Origin: Clostridium sp. CAG:1013
GTDB lineage: Bacteria > Bacillota > Clostridia > Oscillospirales > Acutalibacteraceae
Direction of reading: 5' to 3'
Length of the DNA: 15,179 nt
Assembly (NCBI GenBank): GCA_000432995.1
Contig: HF972650.1
Location: 1 to 15,179 of the forward strand
Each line of letters opens with the position of its first letter. The first letter of the stretch is position 1. The position numbers and the translations under genes were made by a program. Positions 6,381-12,238 of this stretch are shown piece after piece. The notes beneath the pieces were generated by a model. The model ran no database searches. It saw only the letters and a list, made by a program, of their open reading frames with translations, and was not told the origin of the DNA.

Positions 6381-6503
6381 GCTGTCCATCCAAAGACAGC
6401 AGGTATATAAACGGTTTTGTCCGGCCTGCCGAGGAAAGACGAGCAATATAAGGGAAGAGACCGCCAGATTTGGACGGTTCCTTATGCCCTGCGATTTGCT
6501 TGC
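6381..6503 (+). ncRNA. Ribosomal protein L10 leader (autoregulatory RNA)
   Basis: Matches the L10-leader architecture found before rplJ in many bacteria, to which the L10-(L12) complex binds. A first stem GCTGTC/GACAGC (6381-6386, 6395-6400) is followed by GCAGG (6399-6403) pairing with CCTGC (6425-6429). CCGAGGAAAGACGAG lies at the base. A second arm, ATAAGG (6448-6453) with CCTTAT (6480-6485), encloses ACCGCCA/TGGACGGT (6460-6478). A strong terminator follows. Binding of L10 is expected to favour the terminator. Confidence 0.85.
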
Positions 6504-6538
6504 AACGCCTTTCCGAGGAGACCCGGAAAGGCGTTTTT
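6504..6538 (+). terminator. L10-leader attenuator terminator
   Basis: A perfect 12-pair stem, AACGCCTTTCCG (6504-6515) with CGGAAAGGCGTT (6524-6535), eight-base loop, T-run to 6538. It stands inside the leader, 34 bases before the rplJ start, so it acts as an attenuator rather than an operon end. Confidence 0.9.
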
Positions 6539-6571
6539 GATTTTACTTTCACGATCCGGAGGTGAAACGAA

Positions 6572-7102
6572 TTGCCCAGCGAGAAGATTTTGGAACAGAA
6601 AAAACAGCAGGTGGCACAGCTGGCCGAGGACTTCAAGAAGGCCAATGTGGGCGTGCTGGTAAACTATGAAGGCATCACGGTGGAAAAGGACACCAAGCTC
6701 CGTAAGCAGCTCCGCGAAGCTGGCTGCGAGTATAAGGTTGTCAAGAACACCCTGTTGAGCCTGGCATTTGCTGAGGCTGGTATCCAGGGCCTGGAAGAGC
6801 ATCTCCACGGTGCTACCGCTATCGCTTACAGCGAGAACGGCTATGTGGACGCTCCCAAGATCCTGTGCGACTATGCCAAGGACAACGAGAACTTCACGGT
6901 GAAGGCCGGCTTTATTGACGGCGACTCTGTGGACGCCAAGAGCATTGGCGATCTGGCCAAGCTGCCTCCCAAGGAGGTTCTGGTGGCTCAGGTGCTCGGC
7001 GGGTTCAACGCTCCCATCCAGGGCTTTGCAAACGTGCTCAACGGCACTCTGCGCGGCCTGGTTATCGCCCTCAACGCTATTGCCGAGAAGCAGAGCGCGT
7101 AA
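6572..7102 (+). CDS. rplJ: 50S ribosomal protein L10
   Basis: Anchors the L7/L12 dimers of the ribosomal stalk to 23S rRNA and, with L12, represses its own synthesis. It has 176 residues. Seen are LEQKKQQVAQLAEDFKKANVGVLVNYEGITVEKDTKLRKQLREAGCEYKVVKNTLLSLA, the family-typical GITV...L...LR..G..YKVVKNTL pattern, and a C-terminal helix region GTLRGLVIALNAIAEKQ where L12 binds. The start is a TTG at 6572, 9 bases after GGAGG (6558-6562); no ATG lies nearby in frame. A TTG start plus leader attenuation suggests tight control of dosage. Confidence 0.96.
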   Translation: MPSEKILEQKKQQVAQLAEDFKKANVGVLVNYEGITVEKDTKLRKQLREAGCEYKVVKNTLLSLAFAEAGIQGLEEHLHGATAIAYSENGYVDAPKILCDYAKDNENFTVKAGFIDGDSVDAKSIGDLAKLPPKEVLVAQVLGGFNAPIQGFANVLNGTLRGLVIALNAIAEKQSA

Positions 7103-7112
7103 CAGGGTATTT

Positions 7113-7150
7113 CCGCTTACAGCGGTATTCCGTCGGGCTTGCGCCTGACG
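7113..7150 (+). other. Two tandem hairpins between rplJ and rplL
   Basis: CCGCT/AGCGG (7113-7117, 7121-7125) with a three-base loop is followed by CGTCGGGC/GCCTGACG (7131-7138, 7143-7150), eight pairs including one G-T, with a four-base loop. No tight T-run follows. They may act in mRNA processing or in raising L12 yield over L10, since the stalk needs several L12 per L10; this is inference. Confidence 0.45.
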
Positions 7151-7199
7151 TCACGATTTTACTTTTGCCATCAACTTATTTTACATGGAGGTATTTATC

Positions 7200-7577
7200 A
7201 TGTCTGAGAAAGTTACCAACCTGATTGAAGAAGTCAAGTCCCTCACCGTTCTGGAGCTCTCCGAGCTGGTTAAGGCTCTGGAAGAGGAGTTCGGCGTTTC
7301 CGCTTCCGCTCCCGCTGTGGCTGTTGCTGCTGCTCCCGCTGCTGCTGCTCCCGCTGCTGAAGAGAAGACCGAGTTCGACGTTGTGCTGAAGTCTGCTGGC
7401 GCCAACAAGATCAACGTGATCAAGGTTGTCAAGGAGATCACCGGCCTGGGCCTGAAGGAAGCCAAGGCTCTGGTTGACGAGGCTCCCAAGACCGTTAAGG
7501 AAGGCGCTTCTAAGGACGACGCTGAGTCCATCAAGGCTAAGCTGACCGAGGCCGGCGCTGAAGTGGAACTGAAGTAA
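7200..7577 (+). CDS. rplL: 50S ribosomal protein L7/L12
   Basis: Stalk protein present in multiple copies that recruits translational GTPases. It has 125 residues. N-terminal dimerisation helix domain (KVTNLIEEVKSLTVLELSELVKALEEEFGV), an alanine/proline hinge (about residues 36-52, AVAVAAAPAAAAPAA), and the C-terminal factor-binding domain EKTEFDVVLKSAGANKINVIKVVKEITGLGLKEAKALVDEAPKTVKEG. I chose ATG 7200 with GGAGG at 7187-7191; the in-frame start at 7185 overlaps the ribosome site. An intrinsic terminator follows, and rpoB is absent. Confidence 0.98.
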   Translation: MSEKVTNLIEEVKSLTVLELSELVKALEEEFGVSASAPAVAVAAAPAAAAPAAEEKTEFDVVLKSAGANKINVIKVVKEITGLGLKEAKALVDEAPKTVKEGASKDDAESIKAKLTEAGAEVELK

Positions 7578-7594
7578 GTTTCTTTATCCGGATC

Positions 7595-7630
7595 AAAAAG
7601 CCCGCGAGGAGAAATCCCCGCGGGTTTTTT
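7595..7630 (+). terminator. Terminator after rplL
   Basis: CCCGCG (7601-7606) pairs with CGCGGG (7619-7624), extended by A's before and T's after the stem, and ends in six T's. It closes the ribosomal-protein operon before the alpha-galactosidase gene. Confidence 0.9.
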
Positions 7631-7673
7631 ATATTTCTGGATAACATTATGCAGGGAGTGGGGAACAGGATTA

Positions 7674-7702
7674 TTGACATCCCTGTACCAGCTGAGTAGA
7701 AT
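7674..7702 (+). promoter_or_regulatory. Promoter of the GH27 gene
   Basis: Consensus -35 TTGACA (7674-7679), exact 17-base spacer, -10 TAGAAT (7697-7702, 5 of 6). Start near 7709 gives a very short leader, so no room for a riboswitch. I see no clear operator or cre site, although a regulator could bind upstream. Confidence 0.8.
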
Positions 7703-7733
7703 GGAGACAAATTCAGATACAGGAGGAATCGCA

Positions 7734-8888
7734 ATGCAGGACAAATATTTGGGAATCACCCCTCCCATGGGGTGGAATTCTTGGAACACCTTTACTTGGA
7801 ACATCAACGACCAGTTGATCCGGCAGACGGCTGACGTGATGGTGGACAGCGGTTTGAAGGACGCTGGCTATGAGTATGTGGTCATCGATGACTGCTGGAG
7901 CTTGAAGCAGCGGGACGAGAAGGGCTTTCTGGTTCCCGACCCTGAAAAGTTCCCTCAGGGCATGAAGGCTGTGGCAGACTATGTCCACAGCAAGGGGTTA
8001 AAGTTTGGCATGTATTCCTGTTGCGGAACCCACACTTGCGCTGGTTATCCTGGCAGTTTTGAGCACGAATTCCAGGACGCGGAGACTTTCGCATCCTGGG
8101 GTGTGGACTACTTGAAGTACGACAACTGCTATAAGCCTCGCCATGCTGACGGTGAAATGCTCTACAAGCGCATGTCGCTGGCCTTGCGCAACTGCGGCAG
8201 GGATATTCTGTTCTCCGCCTGTAACTGGGGCACCGATAATGTCCATCAGTGGATCCAGGGATCTGGCGCTCAGTTGTTCCGCTCTACTGGGGATATTCAG
8301 GACAGCTGGGAATCCATTAAGAATCTGGCCCTGTCTCAGATTGATAAGATGCCCTTCTCCGGACCCTACTGCCACAATGACATTGACATGCTGGTAGTGG
8401 GTATGCACGGTGGCAGCAACAGTGATTATATCGGAGCTATTGGAGGATGCACTGATGAGGAATACCGTACTCATTTCTCTCTGTGGGCCATGATGAATTC
8501 TCCTTTGATGATCGGCTGTGACATCCGCTCCATGAGTGATTACACCAAGGAGACCCTCACCAACTCCGATGTGATCGCCATCAACCAGGACATCGAATGC
8601 CGTGGCCCCTACTGCGTCCGCCAGTGGAATAACCCGGAGAATGTGCTGTCTCTGATCAAACCCATGAGCGATGGTTCTTTGGCTATCGGCATGTTTAACT
8701 TTGGTGATGTCCGCAGCGAAATGTCCCTTCAGTTCTGGGATCTGGGTCTGCCTGTGGCCGCTGGCGTGGGTTTGGAGATGTACAACTGCTGGACCCATGA
8801 GAGCGAAGGCCGATTCTTCGAGCGTTATGCCGGGATCATCGAGCCTCACGGCTGTCTGGTGTTCCGTGCAAAGCTGGCGCGGAAATAA
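7734..8888 (+). CDS. Alpha-galactosidase, glycoside hydrolase family 27
   Basis: Predicted to remove terminal alpha-linked galactose, by retaining hydrolysis, from short raffinose-type or galactomannan oligosaccharides. It has 384 residues and no signal peptide, so it acts in the cytoplasm on imported sugars. GH27 marks are PPMGWNSWNTF (10-20), VIDDCW (50-55), the nucleophile Asp130 in YLKYDNC, the acid/base Asp187 in FRSTGDIQDSW, HNDIDMLVVG, and LWAMMNSPLMIGCDI. A C-terminal beta domain follows from about residue 290. The ATG at 7734 follows AGGAGG; an upstream in-frame extension lies over the promoter. Alpha-N-acetylgalactosaminidase activity is a family alternative. The stop codon overlaps the next start. 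Confidence 0.92.
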   Translation: MQDKYLGITPPMGWNSWNTFTWNINDQLIRQTADVMVDSGLKDAGYEYVVIDDCWSLKQRDEKGFLVPDPEKFPQGMKAVADYVHSKGLKFGMYSCCGTHTCAGYPGSFEHEFQDAETFASWGVDYLKYDNCYKPRHADGEMLYKRMSLALRNCGRDILFSACNWGTDNVHQWIQGSGAQLFRSTGDIQDSWESIKNLALSQIDKMPFSGPYCHNDIDMLVVGMHGGSNSDYIGAIGGCTDEEYRTHFSLWAMMNSPLMIGCDIRSMSDYTKETLTNSDVIAINQDIECRGPYCVRQWNNPENVLSLIKPMSDGSLAIGMFNFGDVRSEMSLQFWDLGLPVAAGVGLEMYNCWTHESEGRFFERYAGIIEPHGCLVFRAKLARK

Positions 8889-9091
8889 TGGCCAACTATA
8901 AGACTTGCAAGCAGTGCGGCGCGCCTTTGGGCGGGGACGATATTGCCATTTTCCGTAAACTGGTGAACCGGGGAGCAGAGGAATTTCTCTGCATCGATTG
9001 TCTGGCGGCCTACTTTGATTGCCCCCGAGTGGAGATCGAAAAGCGGATTCGCTGGTACCGAGAGAGTGGACAATGCACCTTGTTTCGATAA
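8888..9091 (+). CDS. Small four-cysteine (zinc-ribbon-like) protein
   Basis: A 67-residue protein with two CxxC pairs, CKQC (7-10) and CIDC (35-38), suggesting one bound metal, probably zinc. Two further cysteines are at 45 and 63. Between the pairs is DDIAIFRKLVNRGAEEFL, followed by VEIEKRIRWYRESGQCTLF. Similar short proteins are familiar to me from Clostridia, but I know no established function. Its ATG overlaps the galactosidase stop as TAATG, so translation is probably coupled. No strong ribosome site precedes it within the galactosidase tail, which supports reinitiation. Whether it works with the enzyme or is merely co-expressed cannot be told. Confidence 0.8.
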   Translation: MANYKTCKQCGAPLGGDDIAIFRKLVNRGAEEFLCIDCLAAYFDCPRVEIEKRIRWYRESGQCTLFR

Positions 9092-9160
9092 AAAAAGCCC
9101 AAATTTTGTGGTTTTCCCGGAAAAAGCCTGTTTTTGCCCCCTATATTTTGACGTTAAGTG

Positions 9161-9180
9161 TTAATAGTTTGTGAACATTA
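9161..9180. promoter_or_regulatory. Imperfect inverted repeat upstream of the small membrane gene
   Basis: TAAT-A-GTT and AAC-ATTA (9162-9169 and 9174-9180) form an AT-rich inverted repeat with one unpaired base and a TGTG centre. It lies just upstream of the -35 at 9191, a suitable place for an activator or repressor. This is a pattern call only. Confidence 0.3.
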
Positions 9181-9190
9181 TAAAAGAGGG

Positions 9191-9219
9191 TTGCAATCTG
9201 GCAAAACCCATGCTAGAAT
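9191..9219 (+). promoter_or_regulatory. Promoter of the small membrane protein gene
   Basis: -35 TTGCAA (9191-9196), 17-base spacer, extended -10 TGC-TAGAAT (9214-9219). TGTAAC recurs at 9219, 9230 and 9250, overlapping the start region, and two hairpins (ACACTT/AAGTGT 9234-9252 and CCACC/GGTGG 9255-9268) follow in the leader. Confidence 0.75.
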
Positions 9220-9295
9220 GTAACCAAATTGTAACACTTGTCATCGAAGTGTAACCACCTAAAGGTGGGGACCGCTTTTGAAAGGAGTGTACGGG

Positions 9296-9640
9296 ATGCG
9301 GAAAAAACTGGTACAAAACCTGCTGTCTTTTCTTCTGGTGCTCGTTCTGACGGTAAGCGTTGTGGGCACGCTGAGTATTGTGACTCAAGCAAAGACAGAT
9401 CCTTCTCTTCCTGTGGTAGAGGAGACAGTTTCCGCATCGGAACTCTCCGCGTCGGTAGCCAATTCCATGGCAGTTTCACCGCTGCTGTGTGTGGGCGCTT
9501 TCCTGGTGATGCTTGTCATCGTAGTGGTAGGGCTCACATTGTACCGCAGAGAAAAGCTGCGGGGCAAGGATACTCCTCAAGGCAAGCGGAGTTATATTCC
9601 CCGTGAGGACATGTCCTTCGCGGGCAAAAACAGAGTATAA
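9296..9640 (+). CDS. Small exported membrane protein, family unknown
   Basis: A 114-residue protein I do not recognise. It begins MRKK followed by a hydrophobic stretch (about 9-30) ending TQA-K, which looks like a cleavable signal peptide (cut after Ala32) but could be a first membrane span. A Ser/Glu/Val-rich external part (33-60) is followed by a clear transmembrane segment (about 62-82, SPLLCVGAFLVMLVIVVVGLTLY) and a basic cytoplasmic tail (RREKLRGKDTPQGKR). The predicted topology is outside N-terminal, inside C-terminal. The ATG at 9296 has AAGGAG upstream; an in-frame TTG at 9278 would swallow that site. The single-gene unit has its own promoter and terminator. Confidence 0.7.
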   Translation: MRKKLVQNLLSFLLVLVLTVSVVGTLSIVTQAKTDPSLPVVEETVSASELSASVANSMAVSPLLCVGAFLVMLVIVVVGLTLYRREKLRGKDTPQGKRSYIPREDMSFAGKNRV

Positions 9641-9670
9641 GGGTTTTCGTCCTTTCATATTTTACCTCGG

Positions 9671-9704
9671 AACAGGGCCGGCAGCTTTTGCCGGCCCTGT
9701 TTTT
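9671..9704 (+). terminator. Terminator of the small membrane protein gene
   Basis: Perfect 13-pair stem, AACAGGGCCGGCA (9671-9683) with TGCCGGCCCTGTT (9689-9701), loop GCTTT, T-run to 9704. It is very strong on the plus strand and lies next to the minus-strand terminator at 9718-9752, so the two converging units are well insulated. Confidence 0.92.
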
Positions 9705-9717
9705 GGATAACGTGCAG

Positions 9718-9752
9718 AAAAACGCCGTCGGTGTAGACATTTCACCGGCGGC
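9718..9752 (-). terminator. Terminator of the dtd operon
   Basis: On the minus strand, GCCGCCGGTG (9752-9743) pairs with CACCGACGGC (9733-9724) with one mismatch and a nine-base loop. A single base and five T's follow (9722-9718). It lies seven bases beyond the stop of the P-loop gene. Confidence 0.85.
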
Positions 9753-9758
9753 GCATTT

Positions 9759-10298
9759 TTATAGGATAGATTCAGGATGGGAAAGGATCTTCAAAAGGCG
9801 GTCAAGGTTCTCCTTCAAAGGTTTTCCACCGTCCAGCTGGATGACGGGGCATGACAGTGAATCCAGCCACTCAGCTATTTCTTGTTCGTCTCTGCCAGTG
9901 GCAAAAGTGAGAAATGCCTGCTCTCTTTCATAAAGATCGCCTCCTGGAAGGGCACGTTCCCCAAACTGTCTTAAAGAGCGCTCCTGTATTCTGCCAGTTC
10001 TTGTTTTCGGATCGGCCCTAAGCCACACTGCCAAGGTGTAGAGGGATGTGATCTCCTCACCATAGTTTCCTTTGACAGCAGCCAGCACGAAATTCTCACA
10101 GGAGCGTGCCCGGTTAAGCAGGAGTCTGGAAGCCTCCTGCCGCGTATTAGGCTGTTTGTATGGGTCAGCTGGGTTTGCATTTGGGAAGAAACATTCCTCG
10201 ATATCTATGAATGTCCATCCCAACTCTTGAGCCAGCATACGACCCAGCGTGGTTTTCCCGCTGCCGTTGCAGCCGCACAGAATAACGCCTTGTTTCAT
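9759..10298 (-). CDS. Small P-loop kinase-like protein
   Basis: A 179-residue nucleotide-binding protein of the shikimate/adenylate-kinase-like P-loop group. Walker A is GCNGSGKT (9-16) at the N-terminus, followed by LGRMLAQELGWTFIDIEECFF, where the Asp is typical of small-molecule kinases, and an arginine-rich lid-like region KTRTGRIQERSLRQFGERA. The substrate cannot be deduced. I chose the ATG at 10298, 7 bases after GAGG, since it puts Walker A where small kinases have it; an ATG at 10316 overlapping the DUF5655 stop (ATGA) is an alternative. It is last gene of the dtd operon, followed by a terminator. Confidence 0.8.
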   Translation of the reverse strand: MKQGVILCGCNGSGKTTLGRMLAQELGWTFIDIEECFFPNANPADPYKQPNTRQEASRLLLNRARSCENFVLAAVKGNYGEEITSLYTLAVWLRADPKTRTGRIQERSLRQFGERALPGGDLYEREQAFLTFATGRDEQEIAEWLDSLSCPVIQLDGGKPLKENLDRLLKILSHPESIL

Positions 10299-10312
10299 TA
10301 CTTGTCCTCGCA

Positions 10313-10690
10313 TCATTTTGTGGCGGCAAACTCTGCCGCTTCTTTCAACCAAGCCAGCAGTACCTCGTCCACATCTTTCGGTTGTCCGATCACCACATGA
10401 TGGGTCCAGCGGTTAGGATAGGGCTGGGTTTTCGCGGCGATTCGAGGATGCTCCACCGGATAGGCCAGTCCAAAGGTCACCGTGAGGTAGGGGGAAGGCA
10501 GATCCTTTTTCCGTCGTACTGCCAGCAATGACGCACACCCGAACTGATGACCCAGGTAAAAGCTGATCTGGCTTTTGCCCACTTTTAAGGTCATATCGGG
10601 GAGAATTTCTTGGAGCTTTTGTTCCAGGGTCTGATACAAAGGCAGAGCGTCGGGCGCTTTTTCAAAAAAGAACAGCACATCCTGGTCCAT
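10313..10690 (-). CDS. DUF5655 family protein
   Basis: A 125-residue soluble protein matching the DUF5655 pattern. KVGKSQISFYLGHQFGCASLLAVRRKKDLPSPYLTVTFGLAYPVEHPRIAAKTQPYPNRWTHHVVIG contains the family-typical K.QISFY, RRKK and PYPNRWTHH stretches. The conserved RWTHH suggests a binding or catalytic pocket, but the function is unknown; these proteins are often single genes or occur near stress and transport genes. AAGGAG lies 7 bases before the ATG. It sits 11 bases after the acyltransferase-domain gene and 14 bases before the P-loop gene, so it is firmly part of the operon. Confidence 0.8.
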   Translation of the reverse strand: MDQDVLFFFEKAPDALPLYQTLEQKLQEILPDMTLKVGKSQISFYLGHQFGCASLLAVRRKKDLPSPYLTVTFGLAYPVEHPRIAAKTQPYPNRWTHHVVIGQPKDVDEVLLAWLKEAAEFAATK

Positions 10691-10701
10691 AGAAAAACTC
10701 C

Positions 10702-11610
10702 TTATCGGTTGAGGATCTTTTCACCGTCGAACAGCAGCACACCGAAGCCGCTGCCAGTCTGATTGCCCTCGACCAGCCATTTTTTGAAGGCTCGCTGCAT
10801 AGAGGTGTTTTCCGGCAGATCTGTCGCGGGTTTTTGATACTCCGCTCCAAAGACCCGCCAAGCGTCGTGGAATTCTTCCTGCTCCTTCCAGCGGATCACG
10901 TCAAAGTCATGGGAGAAGCTGACAATATTGGAAGTAGGGGAGAGGATCTCTCGATTGCGGGGATACAGCAGCCAAGAGTCGCACACGCATACCAGAGGTT
11001 TCCCTTGGAGCTCGTCTTTGAAGAAGTCATAGGCCCGCTTATAGGAGTCCAGCCGAGCAGCCTCGTCAAAGGGCTCTCCGCTGGAGGGAATGTGGACGCT
11101 CTTCACCGGGTCTCCGGGACGGATGATGTAGTCTCCCCAAACATAGGGAGTCTCCTCTTTATAGGTGATGTTTTCAAATTCCAGCCGTCCCAGCTTTACA
11201 ATGTCGCAGGAATAGAAAATGGGGTACCAGAAGGCCACGAAGTTACCCCAAACTCCCTGAACGTTTTTGCATTCCAGCACTTTGAATTTCAAATCCCGGA
11301 AGGTTTCCCAGACGATCTCCTCCGGTACGCCCTTTTCCAAATAGGCCGTCACGGCGGGTTTAGCCGCCTGGATGAGGAACAGCAGCCACACCGTGTAGAG
11401 GTGAACGCCACTTTCTTGGCTGATGGCCTCAATCAAAGGCGAGGTCAATTTTATATCCAGGTCTTGCTGGTAGAAAAACTCCACCGCACCGTCCAGAGCT
11501 TCCTCCTGGCCTGCCTGGGCCAGCACCCCAGCGCTGCGAAGAGCTTCTTCTTTGGCTTCTTCCGGGAAACCGGTCTTCTCCATGAGCAGCTTCAAAAAAT
11601 CCAGATCCAT
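10702..11610 (-). CDS. Acyltransferase-domain protein (NAT_N/GNAT_C type)
   Basis: A 302-residue soluble protein resembling the two-domain family annotated as an N-acyltransferase N-terminal domain plus a GNAT-like C-terminal domain. The N-terminal ~140 residues are helical (DFLKLLMEKTGFPEEAKEEALRS, LYTVWLLFLIQAAKPAVTAYLEKGVPEEIVWETFRDL). The C-terminal part has FENITY, VHIPSSGEPFDEAARLDSYKRAYDFF, CDSWLLYP and TGSGFGVLLFDG, the usual marks of this family. Acceptor and acyl donor are unknown, and I see no classical GNAT acetyl-CoA loop. GGGAGG precedes the ATG by 9 bases. It follows dtd by 20 bases. The assignment is from recall of the family and should be tested by profile search. Confidence 0.65.
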   Translation of the reverse strand: MDLDFLKLLMEKTGFPEEAKEEALRSAGVLAQAGQEEALDGAVEFFYQQDLDIKLTSPLIEAISQESGVHLYTVWLLFLIQAAKPAVTAYLEKGVPEEIVWETFRDLKFKVLECKNVQGVWGNFVAFWYPIFYSCDIVKLGRLEFENITYKEETPYVWGDYIIRPGDPVKSVHIPSSGEPFDEAARLDSYKRAYDFFKDELQGKPLVCVCDSWLLYPRNREILSPTSNIVSFSHDFDVIRWKEQEEFHDAWRVFGAEYQKPATDLPENTSMQRAFKKWLVEGNQTGSGFGVLLFDGEKILNR

Positions 11611-11630
11611 TGATAGGTTCCTCCCAAAAA

Positions 11631-12086
11631 TTATTTACCGATCTTTTCTGTGTCAATAATGATGGTGACAGGTCCGTCGTTTGCCACCAGTACATCCATG
11701 TGTGCGCCGAACTCTCCGGTTTCCACTTTGCGGGTGCCCAATGCCTTGGAGCGCTCTACAAAATAACGGTAGAGCCTGTCCGCCTCCTGCGGGGGCGCCG
11801 CCATATCAAAGGAAGGCCGGCGGCCCTTTTTGCAGTCGGTACCCAGAGTAAAGTTGGACACCACCAGCAGTTCCCCGTCAATGTCCTCCAGAGAAAGGTT
11901 CATCTTGTCGTTTTCGTCGGTGAAAATCCGCAGACCCCGGACTTTTTCCGCAAGGAATTCCGCTTGGGGATCTCCGTCCCCTTTCATTACCCCCAGAAAG
12001 ACCACCAATCCCTGGCCGATCTCTCTTGTTTCCTTATGGTCAATGGTGATCTGTGCCCGGCTCACCCGTTGGATCACTGCGCGCAT
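11631..12086 (-). CDS. dtd: D-aminoacyl-tRNA deacylase
   Basis: Hydrolyses D-amino acids (and glycine) wrongly attached to tRNA, protecting translation. It has 151 residues. Seen are MRAVIQRVSRAQITI, GLVVFLGV, KVRGLRIFTDENDKMNLSL, the active-site SNFTLGTDCKKGRRPSF with Thr80, and FGAHMDVLVANDGPVT with the Gly138-Pro139 pair that gives chirality selection in this family. Most relatives read SQFTL; the Asn here is a mild variant. GGGAGG precedes the ATG by 7 bases. It is first gene of a minus-strand operon, divergent from the epimerase. A D-Ala and D-Glu producing operon lies about 9 kb away. Confidence 0.95.
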   Translation of the reverse strand: MRAVIQRVSRAQITIDHKETREIGQGLVVFLGVMKGDGDPQAEFLAEKVRGLRIFTDENDKMNLSLEDIDGELLVVSNFTLGTDCKKGRRPSFDMAAPPQEADRLYRYFVERSKALGTRKVETGEFGAHMDVLVANDGPVTIIIDTEKIGK

Positions 12087-12116
12087 AACGTACCTCCCAT
12101 TTCTAAAGCTGCCCCT

Positions 12117-12145
12117 ATCTTAGCACAATTTCCCGGGTAGGTAAA
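12117..12145 (-). promoter_or_regulatory. Promoter of the dtd operon
   Basis: On the minus strand: -35 TTTACC (12145-12140, 4 of 6), 17-base spacer, -10 TAAGAT (12122-12117) preceded by TGC. Divergent from 12175-12203. Confidence 0.6.
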
Positions 12146-12174
12146 CGGCTTTCCGTAGAAATGAAAGTACCTTC

Positions 12175-12203
12175 TTGCGCCTGTGAAACCGGACTGTTAT
12201 AAT
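12175..12203 (+). promoter_or_regulatory. Promoter of the aldose epimerase gene
   Basis: -35 TTGCGC (12175-12180), 17-base spacer, perfect -10 TATAAT (12198-12203) preceded by TGT. The start falls near 12210, about 29 bases before the ATG. Confidence 0.75.
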
Positions 12204-12238
12204 GAGGGCAAGAACTCGTGGGATAAGGAGGAGAACCC

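Noticed and set aside
9092..9140. A/T-rich stretch with AAAAAGCC and GTTTTTGCC after the four-cysteine gene, examined as a terminator
   Set aside because: I could not pair it into a stable stem followed by T's; no terminator is claimed for the GH27 operon.
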